From Sinorhizobium sp. RAC02 (GTDB lineage Bacteria; Pseudomonadota; Alphaproteobacteria; Rhizobiales; Rhizobiaceae), in assembly GCF_001713395.1 (NCBI RefSeq), contig NZ_CP016450.1, positions 1,674,001-1,738,000 of the forward strand: DNA of 64,000 bases, in the 5' to 3' direction. Below are positions 57,791 through 64,000 of the stretch, in pieces. The notes under the pieces were generated by a model that ran no database searches, had not been told where the DNA came from, and was given only the letters and a program-made list of their open reading frames with translations. Every line of letters begins with the position of its first letter. Position 1 is the stretch's first letter. The translations under genes were made by a program, and so were the position numbers.

Positions 57791-57868
57791 GGCAGCCTTT
57801 TCGCCCATTATGCCGGCCTTGCGCCGGCATCCGTGGCGCATTCGTCGTCGTGACCCACAGAGCGACGG

Positions 57869-58468
57869 TCAGCCGCCGAACGCGGCCCTGTTCAGCATCA
57901 GCCATTGCAGCAGCATGATTGTCTTGCCATCGACGATGCCGCCGGTCGCGATGAGGCCGTAGGCTTCGTCGATCGGCATTTCGATGATCTCGATGTCCTC
58001 CCCCTCGCCTTCCACGCCGCCGCCATTGCCATCGCGTTTGGAGGCGTCGATATGAGCGGCGAAGCAGCTGACGCGTTCAGTCAGGGTGCCCGGGCTGGAA
58101 TACATGTCGAAGAGGTGGCGGACGTCGCGGACCGTGTAGCCGGTTTCCTCCATCGCCTCGCGGCTGACGGCTTCTTCCGGGCTGTCGTCGTCGAGGAGGC
58201 CCGCCGGAACTTCGAGCAGAAAACCGTCCGGGTGACCACCGAGGAAGGCGCCGGGGCGGAACTGGCGCACGAGAATGACGGACTGCCGGGCGGGATCGAC
58301 GAGCAGCACGGTCGCGGCGGCACCGTGGTCGTGCACCTCGCGGTCGAGCCGCTCGACACGGCCGTCTGCGCGGGTCTGCTCGATGACGAGCGTGCGCAGG
58401 TGGATGAAATGCTTCCACACCGTCGTCTGGTCGAGGATGCGGATGGGCGACGGGGCTTCTGCAAGCAT
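57869..58468 (-). CDS. Nudix hydrolase (NudK/ADP-ribose pyrophosphatase-like)
   Basis: A 199-residue Nudix protein. The Nudix box is intact at about 90-112 (GLLDDDSPEEAVSREAMEET, i.e. G-x5-E-x7-REx2EExG), and LVRQFRPGAF with FLLEVPAGLLD upstream fits the ADP-sugar/GDP-mannose pyrophosphatase group. It probably hydrolyses a nucleoside diphosphate sugar. Convergent with purN and downstream of the molybdopterin oxidoreductase gene by 20 bases, so possibly co-transcribed with it. Confidence 0.9.
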   Translation of the reverse strand: MLAEAPSPIRILDQTTVWKHFIHLRTLVIEQTRADGRVERLDREVHDHGAAATVLLVDPARQSVILVRQFRPGAFLGGHPDGFLLEVPAGLLDDDSPEEAVSREAMEETGYTVRDVRHLFDMYSSPGTLTERVSCFAAHIDASKRDGNGGGVEGEGEDIEIIEMPIDEAYGLIATGGIVDGKTIMLLQWLMLNRAAFGG

Positions 58469-58488
58469 GAAAGATCGATCCTTCGGGG

Positions 58489-60603
58489 TCAGGCCTTGCG
58501 CAGCCAGACGTGGTTGTCGTGGAAGGCGGCGCCGCCATAGGGGGCGACGGGGTCGGCCCCCGTCAGGACATTGATGCCCTCGCCGTCGAGATGGGCGGAG
58601 TTCGGCCAGATGCCTTCGGCGATCAGCACGCCGGGCTTCACACTGTCGGTGATCTTTGCATGCAGGCGGATATCGCCGCGGACATTGCCGAGGCGAACGA
58701 TATCGCCTTCCTCAAGCCCGTTCGCCGCCGCATCCTGCGGATGGATCATCACTTCCGGCCGGCCCTCGCGATCGCGCGAACCTTTTGTCTCGGTGAACGT
58801 CGAGTTGAGGAACATGCGGGCCGGTGACGTGGCGAGCCGGAACGGGTGCTCCTCATCCGCCGCTTCGATGAGGTCGACATGATCCGGGAAGGCCGGCAGC
58901 GCCTCGTGCGGCCCGAAGGCGCCGAGCACTTTCGGCGGCTTGTTGGGCGCGGGCGTGTTCGTCCAGTTCGGGCTGAAGCGGAATTTTCCGTCCGGGAAAC
59001 CGAAACCCTTCGAGAAGTGCGCGGTGTCGAAATCCGGCTGGCAATCGATCCACTTGTCTTCCTTCAGACCGTCGAAGTCCGTGTCGTAATAGGGCAGCAT
59101 GCGGGTGATGTGCTCCTGCTCCGACAGGCCGAAGCCCGGCAGGTCGGCGACGCCGAGACGCTTTGCCAGTTCCTCGATGACAAAGAGGTTGGTTCGCACC
59201 GTAGTCGGCGGCTCGACGAGCTTCGGGCCGAGTAGGATGTGCTGGTGTCCGCCGCCGCGATAGACGTCGTCGTGCTCGACGAACATGGTGGCCGGCAGCA
59301 CGATGTCGGCGAGCTTCGCCGTGTCGGTCATGAACTGCTCGTGCACGGCGACGAAGAGATCATCGCGGAGAAAACCCTGTTTCACGAGGCGCTGTTCGGG
59401 CGCGACGTTGACCGGGTTGGTGTTCTGGATGAGCATGGCCGTGACGGGGCCGCGATCGCGCAACGCCACGGCGTCACCGGTGAGAATCCGGCCGATCTGC
59501 GACTGGTCGAGCATGCGGATGTCCGGATCGATGAGCTTCATGCCCATCAACTCGCTCTTGCGCAGGTGAAAGATGCCGGAATTGCTGTGGAAGGCGCCGC
59601 CGCCTTCATATTGCCAGGAGCCGAGCACCGTGGCGATGGAAAGTGCTGCATGCATGGACACCGCGCCGTTGCGGCTGCGGGTAAAGCCGTAGCCGAGACG
59701 GAAGTAACTCTTCTTCGTGCGCCCGACGAGGGCAGCGAAGGTCTCGATCTCCTCGACGGTGAGGCCGGTGATATCAGCCGCCCACTGCGGAGTGCGGGTC
59801 GCCAGATGGGCTTCGAGGCCAGCCGGGTCGTCGGCGAATTTCGCCATGTAGGCGCGGTCCGCATGACCATCGCGAAAGGCGACATGCATGACGGCGCAGG
59901 CAAGGGCCGCGTCGGTGCCGGGCCTCAGCTTCAGCGCGAGGTCGGCCTGCTTCATCGTCGGATTGTCGTAGATATCGATGACGACGATCTTGGCGCCGCG
60001 CTCCTTGCGGGCCTTGACCGCGTGGGTCATCACGTTGACCTGCGTGGAGACCGCATTGGTGCCCCAGATGACCACGCAGTCGGACTTCGCCATTTCGCGT
60101 GGATCGGGACCGCGCAAGGTGCCGGCGCCCATGGTGAAGCCGGTCCACGCCGGATTGGTGCAGATGGAATCGAAGAAGCCGGAATAGCGTTTCGCGTGGC
60201 GCAGGCGCTCGATGGAATCGCGCTGCACAAGGCCCATCGTGCCGGCATAGTAGTAGGGCCAGACGGCTTCGACGCCATTCGCCTGCTCGGCCCTGACGAA
60301 ATTTTCCGCGATGGCGTCGAGCGCGGCATCCCAGGAAATGTCGCCCCACTCCCCGCTGCCCTTTTCGCCCTTGCGCACCAGCGGTTTCATCAGCCGGTCG
60401 GGATGGTAGAGGCGCTCGGCATAACGCGCCACCTTGGCACAGATGACACCGGCCGTATAGCTGTTGTCGGCACTCCCCTTGACGCGGCCGATGCGGCCGT
60501 CGGCGCCGATCTCGACATCGAGCGCGCAGGTGGAGGGACAGTCATGCGGACAGGCCGAATGGCCGATGCGCGGTTTTCCGAGATGGGGGGTCGCAACGTT
60601 CAT
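58489..60603 (-). CDS. Molybdopterin oxidoreductase (bis-MGD, DMSO reductase superfamily)
   Basis: A 704-residue molybdenum enzyme. The N-terminal [4Fe-4S] site is CPHDCPSTC plus a fourth cysteine in VICAKV about 30 residues later; bis-MGD-binding regions follow (WGTNAVSTQVNVMTHAVKAR, RPGTDAAL) and the C-terminal dinucleotide-binding domain begins near 575 (PFRLATSPARMFLNSTFTET). No signal peptide, electron-transfer or membrane partner subunit is in the neighbourhood, so it appears to be a single-subunit cytoplasmic enzyme. The residue coordinating molybdenum could not be assigned by eye. Substrate unknown. Confidence 0.9.
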   Translation of the reverse strand: MNVATPHLGKPRIGHSACPHDCPSTCALDVEIGADGRIGRVKGSADNSYTAGVICAKVARYAERLYHPDRLMKPLVRKGEKGSGEWGDISWDAALDAIAENFVRAEQANGVEAVWPYYYAGTMGLVQRDSIERLRHAKRYSGFFDSICTNPAWTGFTMGAGTLRGPDPREMAKSDCVVIWGTNAVSTQVNVMTHAVKARKERGAKIVVIDIYDNPTMKQADLALKLRPGTDAALACAVMHVAFRDGHADRAYMAKFADDPAGLEAHLATRTPQWAADITGLTVEEIETFAALVGRTKKSYFRLGYGFTRSRNGAVSMHAALSIATVLGSWQYEGGGAFHSNSGIFHLRKSELMGMKLIDPDIRMLDQSQIGRILTGDAVALRDRGPVTAMLIQNTNPVNVAPEQRLVKQGFLRDDLFVAVHEQFMTDTAKLADIVLPATMFVEHDDVYRGGGHQHILLGPKLVEPPTTVRTNLFVIEELAKRLGVADLPGFGLSEQEHITRMLPYYDTDFDGLKEDKWIDCQPDFDTAHFSKGFGFPDGKFRFSPNWTNTPAPNKPPKVLGAFGPHEALPAFPDHVDLIEAADEEHPFRLATSPARMFLNSTFTETKGSRDREGRPEVMIHPQDAAANGLEEGDIVRLGNVRGDIRLHAKITDSVKPGVLIAEGIWPNSAHLDGEGINVLTGADPVAPYGGAAFHDNHVWLRKA

Positions 60604-60706
60604 GGCTTTTCTATATTGCAGAGCTTGGATGGCCTAAAGGCAAATCATTCTATCATCGCAACAATTCATCGTCGCATAAGGGCGTTTGATCGCCGCGGGG
60701 ACCCGC

Positions 60707-61567
60707 ATGAACTATCGCCACATCTACCATGCCGGCAATTTCGCAGACGTGCTGAAACACGCCGTGCTCGCCCGCCTCGTCACCTATATGCAGGCGAAGG
60801 ACAAGGCGTTCCGCGTGCTCGACACGCATGCCGGCATCGGGCTCTACGATCTTTCCAGCGAAGAGGCGCAGAAGACGGGTGAATGGCTTGACGGCATCGG
60901 CCGGCTGCTCGACACCGACATGCCGCCTGCGGTCGCCGACATCCTCGCGCCTTACCTGAAGGCCGTTCACGAATTGAATCCGCACGGCGGGCTAACCTAT
61001 TATCCCGGCTCGCCAAAACTGGCGCGCATGCTCTTTCGCCCGCAGGACCGGTTGTCCGCGATGGAACTGCACCCGGACGATTACGAGACGCTGCATCGCC
61101 TGTTCGACGGCGACTTTCAGAGCCGCATCACCCATCTCGACGGCTGGTTGTCGCTCGGCGCGCACCTGCCGCCAAAGGAAAAACGCGGCATCGTGCTGGT
61201 CGATCCGCCCTTCGAGATCGAGGGGGAATACGAGCGGCTGGTGGACGGGCTGGAAAAGGCCGTGCGGCGTTTTGCCGGCGGGGTCTATTGCCTGTGGTAT
61301 CCACTGAAGAAGAACGCCCCCATCGCGGCCTTCCACAAGGCGCTGAAGGAGACGGGCATCGCCAAGATGCTCTGTGCGGAACTCACGGTCCGCAGCGACC
61401 GGGAAACGACGGGCCTGACCGGCTCCGGCCTCATCGTCGTCAATCCGCCCTTCACGCTGAAGCAGGAACTCGACGTGCTCTTGCCCTTCCTGAAGGAGCG
61501 GCTGGCGCAGGACCGGTTTGCCTCGGCACGCGCTTTCTGGCTTTCCGGCGAAGCGAAGACCTCTTGA
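60707..61567 (+). CDS. rlmJ: 23S rRNA (adenine-2030-N6)-methyltransferase RlmJ
   Basis: Methylates A2030 of 23S rRNA. The 286 residues start MNYRHIYHAGNFADVLKHAV, the diagnostic RlmJ N terminus, with the SAM-binding LDTHAGIGLYDL and the catalytic motif IV DPPFE; NPPFTLKQEL occurs near the C terminus. The ATG at 60707 is preferred over a start seven codons earlier. It is divergent from the molybdopterin oxidoreductase gene. Confidence 0.94.
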   Translation: MNYRHIYHAGNFADVLKHAVLARLVTYMQAKDKAFRVLDTHAGIGLYDLSSEEAQKTGEWLDGIGRLLDTDMPPAVADILAPYLKAVHELNPHGGLTYYPGSPKLARMLFRPQDRLSAMELHPDDYETLHRLFDGDFQSRITHLDGWLSLGAHLPPKEKRGIVLVDPPFEIEGEYERLVDGLEKAVRRFAGGVYCLWYPLKKNAPIAAFHKALKETGIAKMLCAELTVRSDRETTGLTGSGLIVVNPPFTLKQELDVLLPFLKERLAQDRFASARAFWLSGEAKTS

Positions 61568-61612
61568 CCTTTGCCTGCCGGCGGCAACAATCTCGCCGGG
61601 AATCGGGAGACC

Positions 61613-62020
61613 ATGATGAAGCCTTTTCTTGCAGTCGCGCTCGGGGTGACGTTTTCGGCGCTGCTGGCCGGCCATGCCGCGGCAAGCCCACATGATGCCT
61701 GCCGGCGCCCCTCGACCTTGAACCACATCACCAAGACCTTCCGGGACAAGACGGCCCCCTTCCTGCAAACCGATACAGATATTGCCAGAATCCACAGCAC
61801 GCGCATGAGCCGCTACCAGCCGCGCACCGCAGACATCTCCTCCGTCGAGCGGGAATATTGCCACGCCAAGGTCTCGCTGACCGACGGCCAGCAGCGCGAT
61901 CTCTGGTATGTCGTGCAATGGGGCCTGGGATTTGCCGGCAGCGGCTACAAGATCGACTTCTGCATTTCCGGCCTTGACCCCTGGCATGTCTATGGCGCCG
62001 ACTGCCGCTCGCTGCGTTGA
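61613..62020 (+). CDS. Exported hypothetical protein (135 aa)
   Basis: A small secreted protein with a Sec signal (MMKPFLAVALGVTFSALLAGHAAA) and a mature part containing four cysteines (DACRRP, REYCHAKVSL, IDFCISGLD, GADCRSL), which suggests two disulfides. The ending DLWYVVQWGLGFAGSGYKID with DPWHVYGADC is seen in rhizobial proteins of unknown function (from memory). Two ATG codons (61613, 61616) follow CGGGAGA; the second has the better spacing. It ends one codon before the RNase T2 gene, so the two are likely co-expressed. Confidence 0.75.
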   Translation: MMKPFLAVALGVTFSALLAGHAAASPHDACRRPSTLNHITKTFRDKTAPFLQTDTDIARIHSTRMSRYQPRTADISSVEREYCHAKVSLTDGQQRDLWYVVQWGLGFAGSGYKIDFCISGLDPWHVYGADCRSLR

Positions 62021-62023
62021 GTG

Positions 62024-62758
62024 ATGATGCCCTCCGCAAAACCCTCGGGACTTCGAACGATAGCGCTTCTCTGCGCCGGGATGGCGGCTCTGGCTGTCGC
62101 CGGCTGCAGCGACGACAAGCCAGCGGAAAAAAGCAGGACGGAAGCCAGCAGCAAGGTGCCGGAGACGCCGGCGCACATTCCGGTCGGCAAGGGTTTTGAT
62201 TTCTACGTGCTTTCCCTCTCATGGTCGCCGACCTGGTGTGCCGGAAACGACGCCGGCGGGCGGACGCAGCAATGCCGCCGGGGCGAGAACAACGGCTTCA
62301 TCGTGCACGGTCTCTGGCCGCAGAACGACCGGGGCTACCCGGACTTCTGTCCGACCCGCGAGCCTGACCGCGTGCCCGAAGGGCTCGGCCGCAGCGTGCT
62401 CGACATCATCCCGTCGATGGGCCTGATCGGCCACCAGTGGCGTAAACACGGCAGTTGTTCGGGTCTCAGCCAGAAGGATTATTTCGCTGTCGTTCGTGCA
62501 GCCCGGCAGCGAATTGCGGTTCCGGCCGAACTGGAGTCCCGCCGAGACGGCAACCGCCTCACACCCGATGCGGTGGAGCAGGCCTTCATCGCGGCCAATC
62601 CGGGCCTCGAGCGCAAGGGCATTGCCGTTACATGCGAGGACGGGCAGCTCGAAGAGGTCCGCATCTGCATGAACCCGGACCTGTCGCTCCGCCCCTGCCC
62701 CGAAGTCGACCGCGCATCCTGCCGCGCCAAGTCCATCGAACAACCGCCCATCCGCTAG
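62024..62758 (+). CDS. Ribonuclease T2 family lipoprotein
   Basis: A 244-residue exported RNase T2. The signal ends in a lipobox (LAVAGC, Cys near residue 28). Motif CAS I is FIVHGLWPQ with the first catalytic His. CAS II reads GHQWRKHGSC where the family consensus is HEWxKHGxC, so the usual catalytic glutamate is glutamine. Two further cysteines near the C terminus fit the family disulfides. Probably cleaves RNA in the periplasm. It starts three bases after the upstream gene's stop; ATG 62024 or 62027. Confidence 0.87.
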   Translation: MMPSAKPSGLRTIALLCAGMAALAVAGCSDDKPAEKSRTEASSKVPETPAHIPVGKGFDFYVLSLSWSPTWCAGNDAGGRTQQCRRGENNGFIVHGLWPQNDRGYPDFCPTREPDRVPEGLGRSVLDIIPSMGLIGHQWRKHGSCSGLSQKDYFAVVRAARQRIAVPAELESRRDGNRLTPDAVEQAFIAANPGLERKGIAVTCEDGQLEEVRICMNPDLSLRPCPEVDRASCRAKSIEQPPIR

Positions 62759-62795
62759 CGTGACCCCTTAAATCCAAAGAACACAGGACCATGCC

Positions 62796-63386
62796 ATGAA
62801 GATTTTCTATTCCACCACGTCGCCCTACTCCACCAAGGTGCGCATGGCCGCGCACTTTGCCGGATTGCCCGCGGAACTGGTGGCCGTCGACACCAACGCG
62901 GACCCGGCCGAACTGCTGGCCGCCAACCCGCTCGGAAAGATCCCGGCGCTGCTGACGGATGACGGCCTCGCCGTCTATGACAGCCGGGCGATCATGAACT
63001 ATATCGACCGCCAGACGCGCGGCTCGCTCTATCCGCGCAATGCGGCCAAGCGCACCGAGGTGGATGTGCTGGAGGCGGCGGCGGACGGTATCTGCGACTG
63101 CCTGCTCGCCATCGTCTACGAGCGGCGCTCGCGGCCGGAAGAAAAGGTCCATCAGCCGTGGATCGACCGGCAGTGGCAGAAGGCGGAGCGCGGGCTCGAT
63201 CACCTGGAAGCCAACATGCCACGGCTCGGCAAGAAGCCGAATGCCGGCCACTTCGCCCTCGCCGCCCTGCTGCGCTACATCGAACTGCGTTTTGCCGGAA
63301 AGTGGCAGCGCGGCCGCCCGAAGCTGAAACGCTATCTCGCACGCTTCGAAGCGGTGTTTCCGGACTACGCGCAGTTCAAGGATTGA
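62796..63386 (+). CDS. Glutathione S-transferase family protein
   Basis: A 196-residue GST: thioredoxin-like N-terminal domain with the active-site region STTSPYSTKVRMAAHFAG, LLAANPLGKIPALLTDDGLA (the cis-proline) and VYDSRAIMNYID, followed by an all-alpha C-terminal domain from about 80. A role in detoxification or as a glutathione-binding factor is expected; subclass not assigned. An upstream ATG at 62791 is out of frame. Closed by a terminator shared with the convergent porin gene. Confidence 0.9.
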   Translation: MKIFYSTTSPYSTKVRMAAHFAGLPAELVAVDTNADPAELLAANPLGKIPALLTDDGLAVYDSRAIMNYIDRQTRGSLYPRNAAKRTEVDVLEAAADGICDCLLAIVYERRSRPEEKVHQPWIDRQWQKAERGLDHLEANMPRLGKKPNAGHFALAALLRYIELRFAGKWQRGRPKLKRYLARFEAVFPDYAQFKD

Positions 63387-63393
63387 GCACAAA

Positions 63394-63422
63394 AAAGGCC
63401 GGGCTTTCGCCCGGCCTTTCCA
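63394..63422. terminator. Bidirectional rho-independent terminator
   Basis: Perfect 11-bp stem AAAGGCCGGGC / GCCCGGCCTTT with loop TTTC, flanked by an A6 run on the left and TTTCC on the right; lies between the convergent gst and outer-membrane protein genes. Confidence 0.92.
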
Positions 63423-63440
63423 ATTTCAAAGCTGTCTGGC

Positions 63441-64000
63441 TTAGAACTTCACGCCGAGACCGACGCGAACGCTCTGGTCGTCGAAGCCGGACTTCACCTT
63501 GGTGCCGCCGAGGTTGAAGTTCTTCTTCTGGTAGTCGCTGTAGCGGTATTCGACGCGTGCCGTGATGTTGTTGGTCACGAAGGCTTCGGCACCGACGCCG
63601 GCCGTCCAGCCAACCATGCTGCGGTCGTCCTTGCCGGCAGCGTTCTTCATCTCGGCATTCGTGCCGGCAATACCGGCGGTGCCGTAGAGCAGGACCGGGT
63701 TCAAGTCGATACCGACGCGAGCGCGGATCGAACCGTTGGCGCCCTGCTTGGCAGTCGTGCCGCCGTGCTTGGAGTCAACACCCGAATAGTTCAGGTCGGC
63801 TTCGCCGCCGTAAACCAGCTGGCCCTGCTGCATGTTGTAGCCGCCATAGACGCCACCGCCAAAACCGTTGGCCTTGGCCTTGCCCTGGTGGCTGAAGTCA
63901 CCGCGCTGCCAGCTGGCCGTACCACCGGCATAGGCGCCGGCCCAGTTGCCGGTTGCAACCGGCTCGGAATATTCAGCAGCCGGAGCCTGCGGAATATCAT
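63441..64000 (-). CDS. Porin-like outer membrane beta-barrel protein, 5' end outside window
   Basis: The frame is open to the right edge, so this is the 3' part (about 185 residues visible) of a protein whose start lies beyond the window. Alternating strand patterns with aromatic girdle residues (NWAGAYAGGTASW, GGGVYGGYNMQQGQLVYGGE) and a final VRVGLGVKF ending in Phe, the BAM-recognised C terminus, identify an 8-stranded OmpA/Omp25-like barrel. Such RopB/Omp25 proteins are abundant surface proteins in Rhizobiales. The methionine at 63833 is internal. Confidence 0.88.
   Translation of the reverse strand, partial: DIPQAPAAEYSEPVATGNWAGAYAGGTASWQRGDFSHQGKAKANGFGGGVYGGYNMQQGQLVYGGEADLNYSGVDSKHGGTTAKQGANGSIRARVGIDLNPVLLYGTAGIAGTNAEMKNAAGKDDRSMVGWTAGVGAEAFVTNNITARVEYRYSDYQKKNFNLGGTKVKSGFDDQSVRVGLGVKF

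Noticed and set aside
57810..57830. ATGCCGGC/GCCGGCAT hairpin after purN as terminator
   Set aside because: There is no T tract on either strand; it may be a short REP-like sequence, but one copy is not enough to say so.
59239..60882. A 547-codon plus-strand open frame
   Set aside because: It is antisense to the molybdopterin oxidoreductase and runs into rlmJ out of frame; no motif and no ribosome-binding site.

Overview
The window is a chromosomal segment of an alphaproteobacterium, almost certainly of the family Rhizobiaceae (Agrobacterium, Rhizobium, Shinella or Ensifer relatives). The case rests on gene order and family choice: DUF177-plsX-fabH-ihfA-merR, glyA-nrdR-ribD-ribE with ribH-nusB nearby, the ldtR/L,D-transpeptidase pair, ppk-ppx next to hdaA and a PerM-type permease, purM-purN, a K+-independent proton pyrophosphatase, and alphaproteobacterial GTTC-N7-GTTC (LexA) and CTGTCAT-type (PhoB) sites. 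DNA is GC-rich and densely coding. The genus cannot be resolved from what is seen. No rRNA, CRISPR array, insertion sequence, integrase or phage module was found.

Layout. 1-3.9 kb: end of a polysaccharide operon (sugar phosphotransferase, polymerase/ligase, glycosyltransferase), each start overlapping the previous stop. 3.9-6.1 kb: GlsB-like membrane protein, tRNA-Pro(GGG), then the only gene-poor stretch, with small unknown genes, a candidate terminated small RNA and a LexA box. 6.2-11.3 kb: merR, ihfA, fabH, plsX, DUF177, a cytochrome bc1 chaperone and divergent bamE. 11.4-21.4 kb: hppA, a transporter, nusB, ribH, then a cupin gene and a GGDEF gene lying inside the riboflavin cluster, then ribE, ribD, nrdR, glyA. 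21.6-28.5 kb: L,D-transpeptidase and LdtR, hemB, RDD protein, Bpt transferase, EamA transporter and a MazE/Doc toxin-antitoxin pair whose toxin gene abuts the end of parC. 28.5-42.7 kb: parC, an unknown exported protein, creD, a DUF1236 protein, aspS, a transporter with divergent LysR regulator, a second transporter, a Tat-exported multicopper oxidase and rnd. 42.8-49.2 kb: three RTX-type calcium-binding proteins sharing one C-terminal module, interleaved with a DUF2000 gene, an AraC regulator and a phytase-family phosphoesterase behind a Pho box. 49.4-55.7 kb: DUF922 protease-like gene, ppx, ppk (Pho box), hdaA, PerM permease. 56-64 kb: purM-purN, Nudix hydrolase, molybdopterin oxidoreductase, rlmJ, an unknown exported protein, an RNase T2 lipoprotein, a glutathione S-transferase and the 3' part of an outer-membrane beta-barrel gene that runs off the right edge.

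Themes. Most of the segment is conserved housekeeping. The accessory signals most worth a second look are two near-identical LexA (SOS) boxes in front of genes not usually placed in the SOS response, one framed by a perfect 10-bp inverted repeat; two Pho boxes linking polyphosphate metabolism and a secreted phosphoesterase; the RTX trio built from one export module and two different N-terminal domains; a candidate three-hairpin small RNA; and a toxin-antitoxin operon with twin GTTATAAC palindromes.
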